The notes under the pieces: generated by a model
Seen by the model: the letters and a program-made list of their open reading frames with translations, nothing else
Databases searched by the model: none
What the model was told of the DNA's origin: nothing
In this document: positions 1-7,760 of the stretch, in pieces
Numbering within the stretch: position 1 is the stretch's first letter
How the letters are laid out: every line of letters begins with the position of its first letter
Made by a program: the position numbers and the translations under genes
Assembly: GCF_025725725.1 (NCBI RefSeq)
Contig: NZ_CP107020.1
Coordinates: 1,364,001 to 1,428,000 of the forward strand
Origin: Brachybacterium huguangmaarense
GTDB taxonomy: Bacteria > Actinomycetota > Actinomycetes > Actinomycetales > Dermabacteraceae
Direction: 5' to 3'
Length of the DNA: 64,000 bases

Positions 1-894
1 CACATCGCGCACGAGCCGGGTCTGGCGGCGCTTGGCGTCCTCCTCGAGCTGGCGGTACTGGGCCCGCAGAGCGGGCGGCACCTTCTCGTCCTCGATGCCG
101 GCCGAGCGCAGGAACCGCTCGCGCTCGGCCGCGCTCACCTCGTCCGCGTGCTCCTTGGCCTCCGACGTGGCCTGGTCCACGAGCGCCTGCGCCGCGAGCA
201 CGGCGGCTCCCGCCCCGCGCAGGGACAGCAGGGTCCGGGCGGCCCGCTCGCGCCCCTCGAGCGCACCGGGCTGGGTCGCGTAGCGCAGCGCGAGGCCGAT
301 GTGCCCCTGCGCGGCGCGGGCGCTGCGCCCGGCCACCTCCGGATCGACGCCGTCGCGCCGCACGAGCAGCTCGGCGACCGTCTCGGCGGGCGGGATCGTG
401 AGGGTGACGACGTGGCAGCGCGAGCGGATCGTCGGCGCGAGGTCCTCGGCCGAGGGCGCGCACAGCATCCACACGGTCAGCGGCGGCGGCTCCTCGATCG
501 ACTTCAGGAGCACGTTGAAGGTGCCCGCGCTCATCCGATCCGCGTCCTCGACGATGATCACGCGGTGACGGCCCGTCGCGGGGGAGCGCTGCGCGGTGAG
601 CACGAGGGAGCGCACCTCGTCCTTGGAGATCGACAGCTTGTCGGTCGCGACCACCGTGACGTCGGGATGCGTGCCGGCGAGCACGGTGACGCACGCGCGG
701 CAGCGGCCGCAGCCGACGGGAGGGTCGTTCTCGCATTCGAGGGTGGCGGCGAAGGCGCGCGCGGCCGTCGAGCGTCCCGAGCCGGGCGGCCCCGTGATCA
801 GCCAGGCCTGGGCGAGCGTGCCCTCCGGCGAGGCGGCACGGCGGAACCGTGCCACGGCCGCCTCCTGGCCCACGACCTCGTCCCACACGCTCAT
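1..894 (-). CDS. holB: DNA polymerase III subunit delta' (partial, 3' end beyond left edge)
   Basis: Clamp-loader delta' subunit, which helps load the sliding clamp at the replication fork. The 298 visible codons begin MSVWDEVVGQ and show an AAA+ fold. The P-loop-like GPPGSGRST (residues 35-43) has Arg at the usual Lys position, as expected for the non-hydrolysing delta' subunit. A zinc knuckle is formed by C54, C62, C65 and C68. The motif IIVEDADRM follows, then a sensor-type SRC (TIRSRCHVV). The start overlaps the tmk stop by 4 nt (ATGA), so the two are translationally coupled in a tmk-holB order. The C-terminus lies outside the window. The holB-tmk pairing is widespread in bacteria, which supports the call. 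Confidence 0.93.
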   Translation of the reverse strand, partial: MSVWDEVVGQEAAVARFRRAASPEGTLAQAWLITGPPGSGRSTAARAFAATLECENDPPVGCGRCRACVTVLAGTHPDVTVVATDKLSISKDEVRSLVLTAQRSPATGRHRVIIVEDADRMSAGTFNVLLKSIEEPPPLTVWMLCAPSAEDLAPTIRSRCHVVTLTIPPAETVAELLVRRDGVDPEVAGRSARAAQGHIGLALRYATQPGALEGRERAARTLLSLRGAGAAVLAAQALVDQATSEAKEHADEVSAAERERFLRSAGIEDEKVPPALRAQYRQLEEDAKRRQTRLVRDV

Positions 895-1583
895 CGGGGC
901 TCCGGGCCGCTCGCGGCGAGGGCGTCGAGGTCGGCGGCGAGGGCGGCGACCACGTCGGCGTGCACGTCCTCGCGCGAGCGCGAGCCGTCGATCACGCGCC
1001 AGCGGCCGGGATCGGCCGCGGCCATCGCCAGGAACTGCTCGCGGACGGCGGCGTGGAACACCTCGCCCTCGCGTTCGAGGCGGTCGAGGGAGCCGGCCTC
1101 GCGGCGCCGCGAGATGGTCTCCGGCGGGATGTCGAGCAGGAGCGTGCGATGGGGGAGCAGCCCGCCCGTGGCCCACAGCGACAGCGCCGCGACCTGCTCC
1201 GGGTCGAGCGCTCGCCCGACGCCCTGGTAGGCGACCGAGGAGTCGAGGTAGCGGTCGGACAGGACGACGCCGCCCGCCTCGAGGTGGGGGCGCACGAGGG
1301 TCGCGACGTGGTGCGCGCGGTCGGCCGCGTACAGGAGCGCCTCCGCGCGCGGGTCGACGTGGTCGCCGTGCAGGATCAGCTCGCGCAGCTGCGCGCCCAG
1401 AGCGGTGCCGCCGGGCTCGCGCGTGGTCAGGACCTGGTCGGGGGCCAGCCCGCGCGACCCCAGCAGATGCTCGCGCAGAAGGCGCAGCTGGGTCGACTTG
1501 CCCGCGCTGTCGCCGCCCTCGACCGTCACGAACAGGCCCCGCGGCGAGGGGCCGGGGGCGGGGACGCGCAGCTCGGCGCTCAC
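891..1583 (-). CDS. tmk: Thymidylate kinase
   Basis: dTMP kinase: phosphorylates dTMP to dTDP with ATP in the cytosol, the last dedicated step before dTTP. The 230-residue protein has the P-loop EGGDSAGKST (residues 22-31), the TREPGGT motif that binds the dTMP phosphate, and the DRYLDSSVAYQG motif. Length is normal for the family. A GTG start is chosen at 1583; it overlaps the stop of the upstream oxidoreductase gene by 4 nt (GTGA), and its own stop overlaps the holB start. The three genes therefore look like one operon. Confidence 0.95.
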   Translation of the reverse strand: MSAELRVPAPGPSPRGLFVTVEGGDSAGKSTQLRLLREHLLGSRGLAPDQVLTTREPGGTALGAQLRELILHGDHVDPRAEALLYAADRAHHVATLVRPHLEAGGVVLSDRYLDSSVAYQGVGRALDPEQVAALSLWATGGLLPHRTLLLDIPPETISRRREAGSLDRLEREGEVFHAAVREQFLAMAAADPGRWRVIDGSRSREDVHADVVAALAADLDALAASGPEPR

Positions 1584-2686
1584 CGCGCTCCCAGCCACTG
1601 CCCGGGCGCGGACTCCCCTGGGTAGACCGTGCCGAGCGCCTCGCGCACGGCGTCCATCGTGCCGAGCACGGAGAGCGTGTCGTCCCACGTCATGCGCGGC
1701 GACTCGAACAGCCCGGCGTGCAGGCACCGTGCGAACTCCGCGGCCTCGAACGACATGCCGAGCGACGTGTCGCCCGGATGGGTGAAGGACGCGGTACGCC
1801 CGTCGTCGAGGTCGACGGTGAGCGTGCCGGGGGCGTAGAAGGGCCCCGTGAGGCGAGCGCGCCCGGCGGAGCCGGCCACCCAGGCCTCGGTGGGCGTGCG
1901 TGCGAGCAGCGTCGCGTCGAGCATCGCCAGGCCGCCCCGTGCGCCGCGCGCCAGCAGGCTCGACTGGGCGTCGACGCCCGTGGCCGTGAGGGAGCCGCGC
2001 ACGGCGAGCTCCGAGAGGTCGCCCAGCAGCGCCTGCGCGAACGAGATCGGGTAGACGCCGAGATCGAGCAGGGCCCCGCCGCCCAGCTCGGGGGCGAACA
2101 GGCGATGGGACGGGTCGAACGCGAAGTGCTGGCCGTGGTCCGCGGCGAGGGACGCGACCTCGCCGAGCAGCCCCGACGCGACGACCTGGCCGAGCACGTC
2201 CATCTGGGGCAGGAAGCGGGTCCACATCGCCTCCATCGCGAGCACGCCCTGCTCGCGGGCGAGCGCGAAGAGGTCCTCCGCCTGGGGGCGGTCGAGGGTG
2301 AACGCCTTCTCCACGAGCACCGGGAGGCCGGCCTCGAGCGCCGTGCGCGCGTAGTCGTGATGCTGGGCGTGGGGCGAGGCCACGTAGACCGCGTCGATGC
2401 CTCCGGCCTCGAGCATGGCCGTGACGTCGTCGAACGCGCGCGGCGGGGCGCCCTCGTCGGGCACGTGCTCGCTCGCGAAGGCCTCCGCCCGGTCGAGGGA
2501 GCGCGAGCAGACGGCGGCGATCTGCGAGGCGGTGCCCCGGTGGACCGCGCGCGCGAAGGAGCCGGCGATCCCCCCGGGCGAGATGATGCCCCAGCGGATC
2601 GCGGGCGCCGACCTGGGGGCGGGCACCGTGCTCGCGGGGAGGGTCAGCGGATCGGGGGTCGCGGAGGGCTCGGCAGCATCGGGCAT
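1580..2686 (-). CDS. Gfo/Idh/MocA family oxidoreductase
   Basis: NAD(P)-dependent sugar or polyol oxidoreductase of the Gfo/Idh/MocA family; substrate unknown. The 368-residue protein has an N-terminal Rossmann fold (WGIISPGGIAGSFARAVH), the segment IDAVYVASPHAQHHDYA, and VLVEKAFTLD, a variant of the family EKP motif with Ala for Pro. A C-terminal alpha/beta domain follows. The frame stays open upstream to 2809, but the ATG at 2686 is preferred because a TAGATT -10 box (2694-2699) lies 7 nt before it, the usual layout for leaderless actinobacterial mRNAs. It is first in an operon with tmk and holB, with which it has no obvious functional link. Confidence 0.85.
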   Translation of the reverse strand: MPDAAEPSATPDPLTLPASTVPAPRSAPAIRWGIISPGGIAGSFARAVHRGTASQIAAVCSRSLDRAEAFASEHVPDEGAPPRAFDDVTAMLEAGGIDAVYVASPHAQHHDYARTALEAGLPVLVEKAFTLDRPQAEDLFALAREQGVLAMEAMWTRFLPQMDVLGQVVASGLLGEVASLAADHGQHFAFDPSHRLFAPELGGGALLDLGVYPISFAQALLGDLSELAVRGSLTATGVDAQSSLLARGARGGLAMLDATLLARTPTEAWVAGSAGRARLTGPFYAPGTLTVDLDDGRTASFTHPGDTSLGMSFEAAEFARCLHAGLFESPRMTWDDTLSVLGTMDAVREALGTVYPGESAPGQWLGAR

Positions 2687-2772
2687 GCGCACCAATCTAG
2701 CGTCGGGCCCCGACGTTCGAGAGCGCCGCGACGACCGGGGGCGGCGAGGCGTGCCGACGGTGACCGTGGGGT

Positions 2773-2793
2773 AGGTCACAACTGTGTTGCAAT
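2773..2793. promoter_or_regulatory. Operator-like box, copy 1, upstream of first sugar-binding gene
   Basis: The core is CAAC-TGT-GTTG, an inverted repeat flanked by GGTCA on the left and CAAT on the right. An almost identical sequence, differing by one base in the core, sits upstream of the second binding-protein gene (4279-4299). It lies about 50 bp before a possible -10 (TACTTT, 2841-2846). The nearby TTGCAA-type half site resembles LacI-family operators of actinobacterial sugar transporters. No regulator gene is adjacent, so the binding protein is unknown. Confidence 0.5.
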
Positions 2794-2918
2794 TCCGCGA
2801 GACCCGCACGTTCTCCCTGGCCAGCGCGATCCGTCCCCGCTACTTTTAACCTCGCGGGCCGGGAGCGGACCCGTCCAGGGGCTGCACCGCCCGCTGATGC
2901 GAACAAAGGAGTTTCGAC

Positions 2919-4241
2919 ATGGCGACACATCGTCGCGGCCTGAGCCGCCGCACCGTCCTCGGCGCGAGCGCGGGGGCCGCCGCGGCCCTCGGTCTCGCCG
3001 CGTGCGGCGGGGGCTCGGACGACGCGGGAGGCTCGGACAGCGGCGGCGCCGCCGCCGACTTCTCCGAGCGCGGCCCGATCACCCTGGCCAAGGGCAAGGA
3101 CACGACGGGCAAGCTGCAGGAGTTCCTCGACGCCTGGAACACGGACCACCCCGACGAGAAGGTCACGCTCGTCGAGCTGCCCGAGAGCTCGGACGAGCAG
3201 CGCAGCAACCTGCTCAACAACGCCCAGGCGAAGTCCGACGCCTACACCGTGCTGGGCCTCGACGTGGTGTGGACCGCCGAGTTCGCGGCCAACCAGTGGG
3301 TCGTCGAGCTGCCGAAGGACAAGTTCCCGCTCGACACGCTCATCCCCTCCACCGTGGAGACGGCCACCTACTTCGACAAGCTCTACGGCGTGCCCTTCAT
3401 GACCAACGCCCAGCTGCTGTTCAGCCGCAAGGATCTGCTCGAGGCCGCGGGCTACACCGAGGCGCCCAAGACCTTCGACGAGATGTACCAGATCATCGAG
3501 AAGGTCAAGGGGGCCAACCCCGATCAGCTCGGCTACGGCGGCCAGTTCTCCAAGTACGAGGGTCTGACGTGTGCGGTCACCGGGATCGTCAAGTCGGCCG
3601 GCGGCGAGCTCTTCGACGACCAGGGCAAGCCGCATGCCGACTCAAAGCAGGCCATCGCCGGTCTGCAGACCCTCAGGAACGGCTTCGACCAGGACTACAT
3701 CCCCCAGGAGGCCCTCACCTACAAGGAGGAGGAGTCCCGCCAGGCGTTCCAGGACGGGCGTCTTGTGTTCCTCACCAACTGGCCCTACGTCTTCGAGAAG
3801 TTCCAGGCGGACGACGGCTCCTCGCAGGTCAAGGACAAGGTGCTGGTCTCCCTCGTCCCCGCCGTCACCGGGGACGGGGTCTCCACCCTGGGCGGCCTGA
3901 ACTTCGGCATCAGCGCGTTCGCGAAGAACAAGGGGACCGCGGTCGACTTCATCGCCTACATGGTGGCCGAGGAGCGCCAAAAGGAGTGGGCGATCGCGAC
4001 GGCCCAGCCGACGGCCGCCGAGAGCGTGTACGAGGACGCCGACGTCATCGCGCAGTTCCCCTTCTTCCCGCAGCTCAAGGACGCGATCGACAAGGGCGTG
4101 TCCCGTCCGCAGGTGGTCAAGTACGGCGATGTGACCCAGGCGATTCAGGAGAACGCCTACAGCTGCATCTCCGGCTCGACCGAGGCCAAGGCCGCCATGA
4201 CCGACCTGCAGAAGACGCTCACGGAGGTCGCCGGGAAGTGA
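2919..4241 (+). CDS. Sugar ABC transporter substrate-binding lipoprotein (copy 1)
   Basis: Extracellular solute-binding protein of family 1 (maltose/trehalose type), anchored to the outer face of the membrane. The 440-residue precursor has a twin-arginine-like signal (SRRTVLG, residues 9-15) and a lipobox LAAC with Cys29, followed by a Gly/Ser/Asp-rich linker. The body contains the conserved segments LGLDVVWTAEFAANQWVVEL and GGLNFGISAFAKNKGTA, typical of this fold. The start follows an AAAGGAG ribosome site. It is a close paralogue of the next gene, with which it shares the leader, signal peptide and many identical blocks. The permeases downstream suggest both proteins feed the same channel. 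The sugar cannot be told from sequence alone. Confidence 0.9.
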   Translation: MATHRRGLSRRTVLGASAGAAAALGLAACGGGSDDAGGSDSGGAAADFSERGPITLAKGKDTTGKLQEFLDAWNTDHPDEKVTLVELPESSDEQRSNLLNNAQAKSDAYTVLGLDVVWTAEFAANQWVVELPKDKFPLDTLIPSTVETATYFDKLYGVPFMTNAQLLFSRKDLLEAAGYTEAPKTFDEMYQIIEKVKGANPDQLGYGGQFSKYEGLTCAVTGIVKSAGGELFDDQGKPHADSKQAIAGLQTLRNGFDQDYIPQEALTYKEEESRQAFQDGRLVFLTNWPYVFEKFQADDGSSQVKDKVLVSLVPAVTGDGVSTLGGLNFGISAFAKNKGTAVDFIAYMVAEERQKEWAIATAQPTAAESVYEDADVIAQFPFFPQLKDAIDKGVSRPQVVKYGDVTQAIQENAYSCISGSTEAKAAMTDLQKTLTEVAGK

Positions 4242-4278
4242 TCCTCTCGGGGGCGATCGCTCCCGATAGCCGTGTCCC

Positions 4279-4299
4279 AGGTCACAACTGCGTTGCAAT
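4279..4299. promoter_or_regulatory. Operator-like box, copy 2, upstream of second sugar-binding gene
   Basis: Core CAAC-TGC-GTTG with the same flanks as copy 1 at 2773-2793. Just downstream is a second inverted repeat, TGACC-TG-GGTCA (4324-4335), which is absent from copy 1, then a likely -10 TATATT (4345-4350). The final 24 nt before the ATG, including the ribosome site, are identical in both leaders. This indicates that the whole promoter-operator-gene unit was duplicated and then diverged. Confidence 0.5.
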
Positions 4300-4422
4300 G
4301 TCCGCGTGCGGACTTCTGCCGTGTGACCTGGGTCATCGACGTCATATATTGGCCTGCGCGGGCTCCGGGCGAGTCCGCGCAGGGGGTGCAGCACCCGCTG
4401 GTGCGAACAAAGGAGTTTCGAC

Positions 4423-5745
4423 ATGACGACACGTCGTCGCGGCCTCAGCCGCCGCACTGTCCTCGGCGCCGGTGCAGGCGCCGCCGCCGCCCTCGGTCTC
4501 GCCGCGTGCGGCGGGGGCTCGGACGACTCGGGAGGCTCGGACAGCGGCGGCGCCGCCGCCGACTTCTCCGAGCGCGGCCCGATCACCTTCGCCACCGGCA
4601 AGGACACCTCGGGCATCCTCAAGGACTTCCTCGACCGCTGGAACAAGGACCACAGCGACGAGGCCGTGACGCTGGTCGAGCTCCCGGAGAGCGCCGACGA
4701 CCAGCGCAGCCAGTTCATCAACAACGCGCAGGCGAAGTCCGACGCCTACTCGGTCCTGGGCCTCGACGTGGTGTGGACCGCCGAGTTCGCGGCCAACCAG
4801 TGGGTCGTCGAGCTGCCGAAGGACAAGCTGCCCGTCGACGCCGCGATCCCCGCGACCGTGGCCACCGGCACCTACTTCGACAAGCTCTACGCGATGCCGT
4901 TCGCCACCAACGCCCAGCTGCTGTTCAGCCGCAAGGACGTGCTCGAGGCGGCGGGCTACACCGAGGCGCCCAAGACCTTCGAGGAGATGTACCAGATCCT
5001 CGAGAAGGTCAAGGGCACCAATCCCGATCTGCTCGGCTTCGGCTCGCAGTACTCCAAGTACGAGGGCCTGACCTGCCAGATCACGGACGTCGTCAAGTCC
5101 GCCGGCGGCGAGCTCTTCGACGACCAGGGCCAGCCCCAGGCCGACTCGTCCGAGGCGGTCCTGGGCCTGCAGACGATCCGCGACGGCTTCGACAAGGGCT
5201 ACATCCCCAAGGAGGCGCTCACCTACAAGGAGGAGGAGTCCCGTCAGGCGTTCCAGGACGGCCGGCTGGCCTTCCTGCAGAACTGGCCCTACGTCTACGA
5301 CAAGTTCCAGGCCGACGACGGCTCCTCGCAGGTCAAGGACAAGGTCCTCGTCTCCCTCGTGCCCGCCGTCAAGGGCGACGGCACGTCGACCGTGGGCGGT
5401 CTGAACTACGCCGTCAGCGCGTTCGCCAAGAACAAGGGCACGGCCCTCGACTTCATCGCCTTCATGGCCGCCGAGGAGCAGCAGAAGGCGTGGATGCTCC
5501 AGACGGGCAATCCCACCGCCTCGCAGGCGATGTACACCGACGCCGAGATCAAGGAGAAGTACCCCTACCTCGATCAGCTCAAGGACGCGATCGACAAGGG
5601 CGTGCCGCGGCCGCAGGTGGTCAAGTACGGCGAGGTCACCCAGGCGATCCAGGAGGCGGCGTACGGCTGCATCTCGGGGGAGACGGAGGCCAAGGCCGCG
5701 ATGACCGATCTGCAGAAGCAGCTCGCGGACCTCACGAAGAAGTGA
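4423..5745 (+). CDS. Sugar ABC transporter substrate-binding lipoprotein (copy 2)
   Basis: Second family 1 extracellular binding protein, 440 residues, exactly the length of copy 1. It carries the same twin-arginine-like signal (SRRTVLG) and lipobox LAAC/Cys29, and nearly the same linker. Differences cluster in the ligand-facing lobes and near the C-terminus (for example WMLQTGNPTASQAM against WAIATAQPTAAESV), so the ligands or affinities may differ. It ends 3 nt before the first permease gene, so this copy is directly co-transcribed with the channel; copy 1 would reach it by read-through or act separately. Confidence 0.9.
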   Translation: MTTRRRGLSRRTVLGAGAGAAAALGLAACGGGSDDSGGSDSGGAAADFSERGPITFATGKDTSGILKDFLDRWNKDHSDEAVTLVELPESADDQRSQFINNAQAKSDAYSVLGLDVVWTAEFAANQWVVELPKDKLPVDAAIPATVATGTYFDKLYAMPFATNAQLLFSRKDVLEAAGYTEAPKTFEEMYQILEKVKGTNPDLLGFGSQYSKYEGLTCQITDVVKSAGGELFDDQGQPQADSSEAVLGLQTIRDGFDKGYIPKEALTYKEEESRQAFQDGRLAFLQNWPYVYDKFQADDGSSQVKDKVLVSLVPAVKGDGTSTVGGLNYAVSAFAKNKGTALDFIAFMAAEEQQKAWMLQTGNPTASQAMYTDAEIKEKYPYLDQLKDAIDKGVPRPQVVKYGEVTQAIQEAAYGCISGETEAKAAMTDLQKQLADLTKK

Positions 5746-5748
5746 CCG

Positions 5749-6726
5749 ATGGCTGAGACGCACCGGCGCGCCGTCACGGGCGGGCAGGGGAGGATGGCCT
5801 ACCTCCTCCTGCTGCCCACCCTGGTCCTGCTCGCGATCGTGGTCGGGTTCCCGCTCGTCCTCTCGGCGTGGCAGTCGCTCACCCAGTCCGGCGGCGACAT
5901 CGATCCGACCACCGGCATCCTGCAGCGCGGCGACACGTTCGTCGGGCTGGAGAACTACGCGACCGCGTTCACGTCGGCAGGCGCCGGCGCGGGCTTCTGG
6001 AACGCGTTCTGGAACACGACGCTGTTCACGGTCGTGGGCGTCACGATCGAGACCGTGCTGGGCGTCGCGATGGCCCTCATCATGGCGCGCGCCATGCGCG
6101 CCACGGGCATCGTGCGCGCCTCGATCCTCGTGCCGTGGGCAATCCCCACGGTCGTGTCGGCCCTCATGTGGCAGCTCATCTTCGACGCCAACGGCATCGC
6201 CAACCGCCTGCTGGGCCACCAGATCCTGTGGACCACGGAGGGCTGGCAGGCCAAGGCGGCCGTGCTCATCGCCGACATCTGGAAGACCGCGCCGTACATC
6301 GGGCTGCTGACCCTCGCGGGCCTGCAGACGATCGACGACCAGGTCTACGAGGCCGCGAAGATGGACGGCGCCAACCGCTGGCAGACGTTCTGGCGGGTGA
6401 CGCTGCCGCTCGTGCGGCCCGTGCTCGTGGTCGCGGTGCTGTTCCGCATGCTCGACGCGATGCGCATGTTCGACCTGCCGTACGTGCTGCTGGGGCGTCT
6501 GAGCTCCGGGCAGACGCTGTCGATGCTCGCCTCGGACGCGGCCGGCAAGACCGACTACGGCATGGCGTCGGCCTATTCGATGATCCTGTTCGCGTACATC
6601 TGTCTGGTGGCGTTCGTCTTCGTCCGCGTGCTCGGCGCCGACGTGATCGGTGAGCAGACACCACGCAGGAAGAGCCGACGCGCCGCACGACGGATGCGCA
6701 GCACGGCGGAAGGGAGCATGGCATGA
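5749..6726 (+). CDS. Sugar ABC transporter permease, MalF type
   Basis: Inner-membrane channel subunit of a carbohydrate ABC importer, 325 residues. The first helix is MAYLLLLPTLVLLAIVVGFPLVLSA. The cytoplasmic coupling loop (EAA motif) reads YEAAKMDGANRWQTFWRVTLP, which docks on the ATPase. About six membrane helices are visible, which matches MalF-like proteins without the extra enterobacterial domain. It follows the second binding-protein gene by 3 nt and overlaps the next permease by 4 nt (ATGA). No ATPase gene is in this operon; a shared MsiK-type ATPase elsewhere is the usual solution in actinobacteria. Confidence 0.92.
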   Translation: MAETHRRAVTGGQGRMAYLLLLPTLVLLAIVVGFPLVLSAWQSLTQSGGDIDPTTGILQRGDTFVGLENYATAFTSAGAGAGFWNAFWNTTLFTVVGVTIETVLGVAMALIMARAMRATGIVRASILVPWAIPTVVSALMWQLIFDANGIANRLLGHQILWTTEGWQAKAAVLIADIWKTAPYIGLLTLAGLQTIDDQVYEAAKMDGANRWQTFWRVTLPLVRPVLVVAVLFRMLDAMRMFDLPYVLLGRLSSGQTLSMLASDAAGKTDYGMASAYSMILFAYICLVAFVFVRVLGADVIGEQTPRRKSRRAARRMRSTAEGSMA

Positions 6727-7646
6727 CCGCGACGGCGAGCAGCACGAAGAAGGAGGGCGTCCGCTCGAGCTCGGGCGAGCTCCTGACGCCCAAGAAGATC
6801 AAGGGCGGCCGCACCGGTGCGATCCTGATCGGCATCGGGATGGCCTTCATCCTGGTGTACTGCCTGGCGCCGTTCTACTGGATGCTCGTCTCGGCGCTGA
6901 GGCTGCCGAGCGAGGGCCGGTCGACCGAGCTCATCCCGAGCCCGATCAGCTTCGAGAACTTCGTCGCGGTGTTCGACCCGGACAACCACTTCGCGCGGGC
7001 GCTCGTCAACTCGCTCATCGTGGCGGGCGGGACCACCGTGCTCGTGCTGCTGCTGGGCACGTTCGGCGCCTACGCCCTCGCGCGGCTGGACTTCCGCGGC
7101 AAGGTGCTCGTCATGTTCCTGATCGTGGCGACATCGATGTTCCCCGTGATCACCCTCGTCGTGCCGCTCCTGAAGCTGTTCAGCGGCGGGTTCGAGTGGT
7201 GGCCCTTCAACTGGATCAACTCCTACCAGGCGATGATCCTGCCGACGATGTCGTTCGCGCTGCCGCTCGCGGTGTGGAACCTCAACGCGTTCTTCCGGCA
7301 GCTGCCGGTCGAGCTCGAGCAGGCGGCCATGGTCGACGGGACCACCCGCTTCGGGGCGTTCTGGCGGATCATCCTGCCGCTCGCGGCACCGGGCGTGTTC
7401 ACGACGGCGATCATCACCTTCATCGCGGCGTGGAACGAGTTCCTCATCGCGCTGACGATGGTCAACCAGCCGGAGATGCAGACCGCGAACGTCGCGATCT
7501 CGAAGTTCACGGGCTCCTCGCAGTTCGACACCCCGTACGGCACGAAGATGGCCGCCGGCCTGATCGTGACGGTGCCGCTCATCGTGATGGTGCTGATCTT
7601 CCAGCGCCGGATCATCGGCGGCCTCGCAGCCGGTTCGGTGAAGTAG
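6723..7646 (+). CDS. Sugar ABC transporter permease, MalG type
   Basis: Second channel subunit, 307 residues, pairing with the preceding permease. After a charged cytoplasmic N-terminus comes a first helix (TGAILIGIGMAFILVYCLAP), then about five more, and the coupling loop EQAAMVDGTTRFGAFWRIILP. The C-terminus (FQRRIIGGLAAGSVK) is typical of MalG-like proteins, which end with a short tail near the channel. It is the last gene of the operon; a strong hairpin follows 43 nt after its stop. Confidence 0.92.
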   Translation: MTATASSTKKEGVRSSSGELLTPKKIKGGRTGAILIGIGMAFILVYCLAPFYWMLVSALRLPSEGRSTELIPSPISFENFVAVFDPDNHFARALVNSLIVAGGTTVLVLLLGTFGAYALARLDFRGKVLVMFLIVATSMFPVITLVVPLLKLFSGGFEWWPFNWINSYQAMILPTMSFALPLAVWNLNAFFRQLPVELEQAAMVDGTTRFGAFWRIILPLAAPGVFTTAIITFIAAWNEFLIALTMVNQPEMQTANVAISKFTGSSQFDTPYGTKMAAGLIVTVPLIVMVLIFQRRIIGGLAAGSVK

Positions 7647-7688
7647 CCGCTTCCGCGCACAGCAACCCCACGCCCGACGGGCGGGAGA

Positions 7689-7724
7689 CGAGGAGGGCCG
7701 CGGCGGATGCCGCGGCCCTCCTCG
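7689..7724. terminator. Bidirectional hairpin terminator between sugar operon and topA
   Basis: A perfect 16-bp stem (left arm begins CGAGGAGGGCCGCGGC) closes a 4-nt loop GGAT. It sits between two convergent genes, 43 nt after the permease stop and 37 nt before the topA stop. There is no clear U-tract, as is common for actinobacterial terminators. Confidence 0.75.
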
Positions 7725-7760
7725 CGTGTCAGGGCCTCGTCGCGGTCGGGCCCGTGCCGG

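Noticed and set aside
596-4426. Long + strand frame across holB, tmk and the oxidoreductase
   Set aside because: The translation is Arg/Ala/Gly-rich with no domain and is antisense to three well-supported genes.
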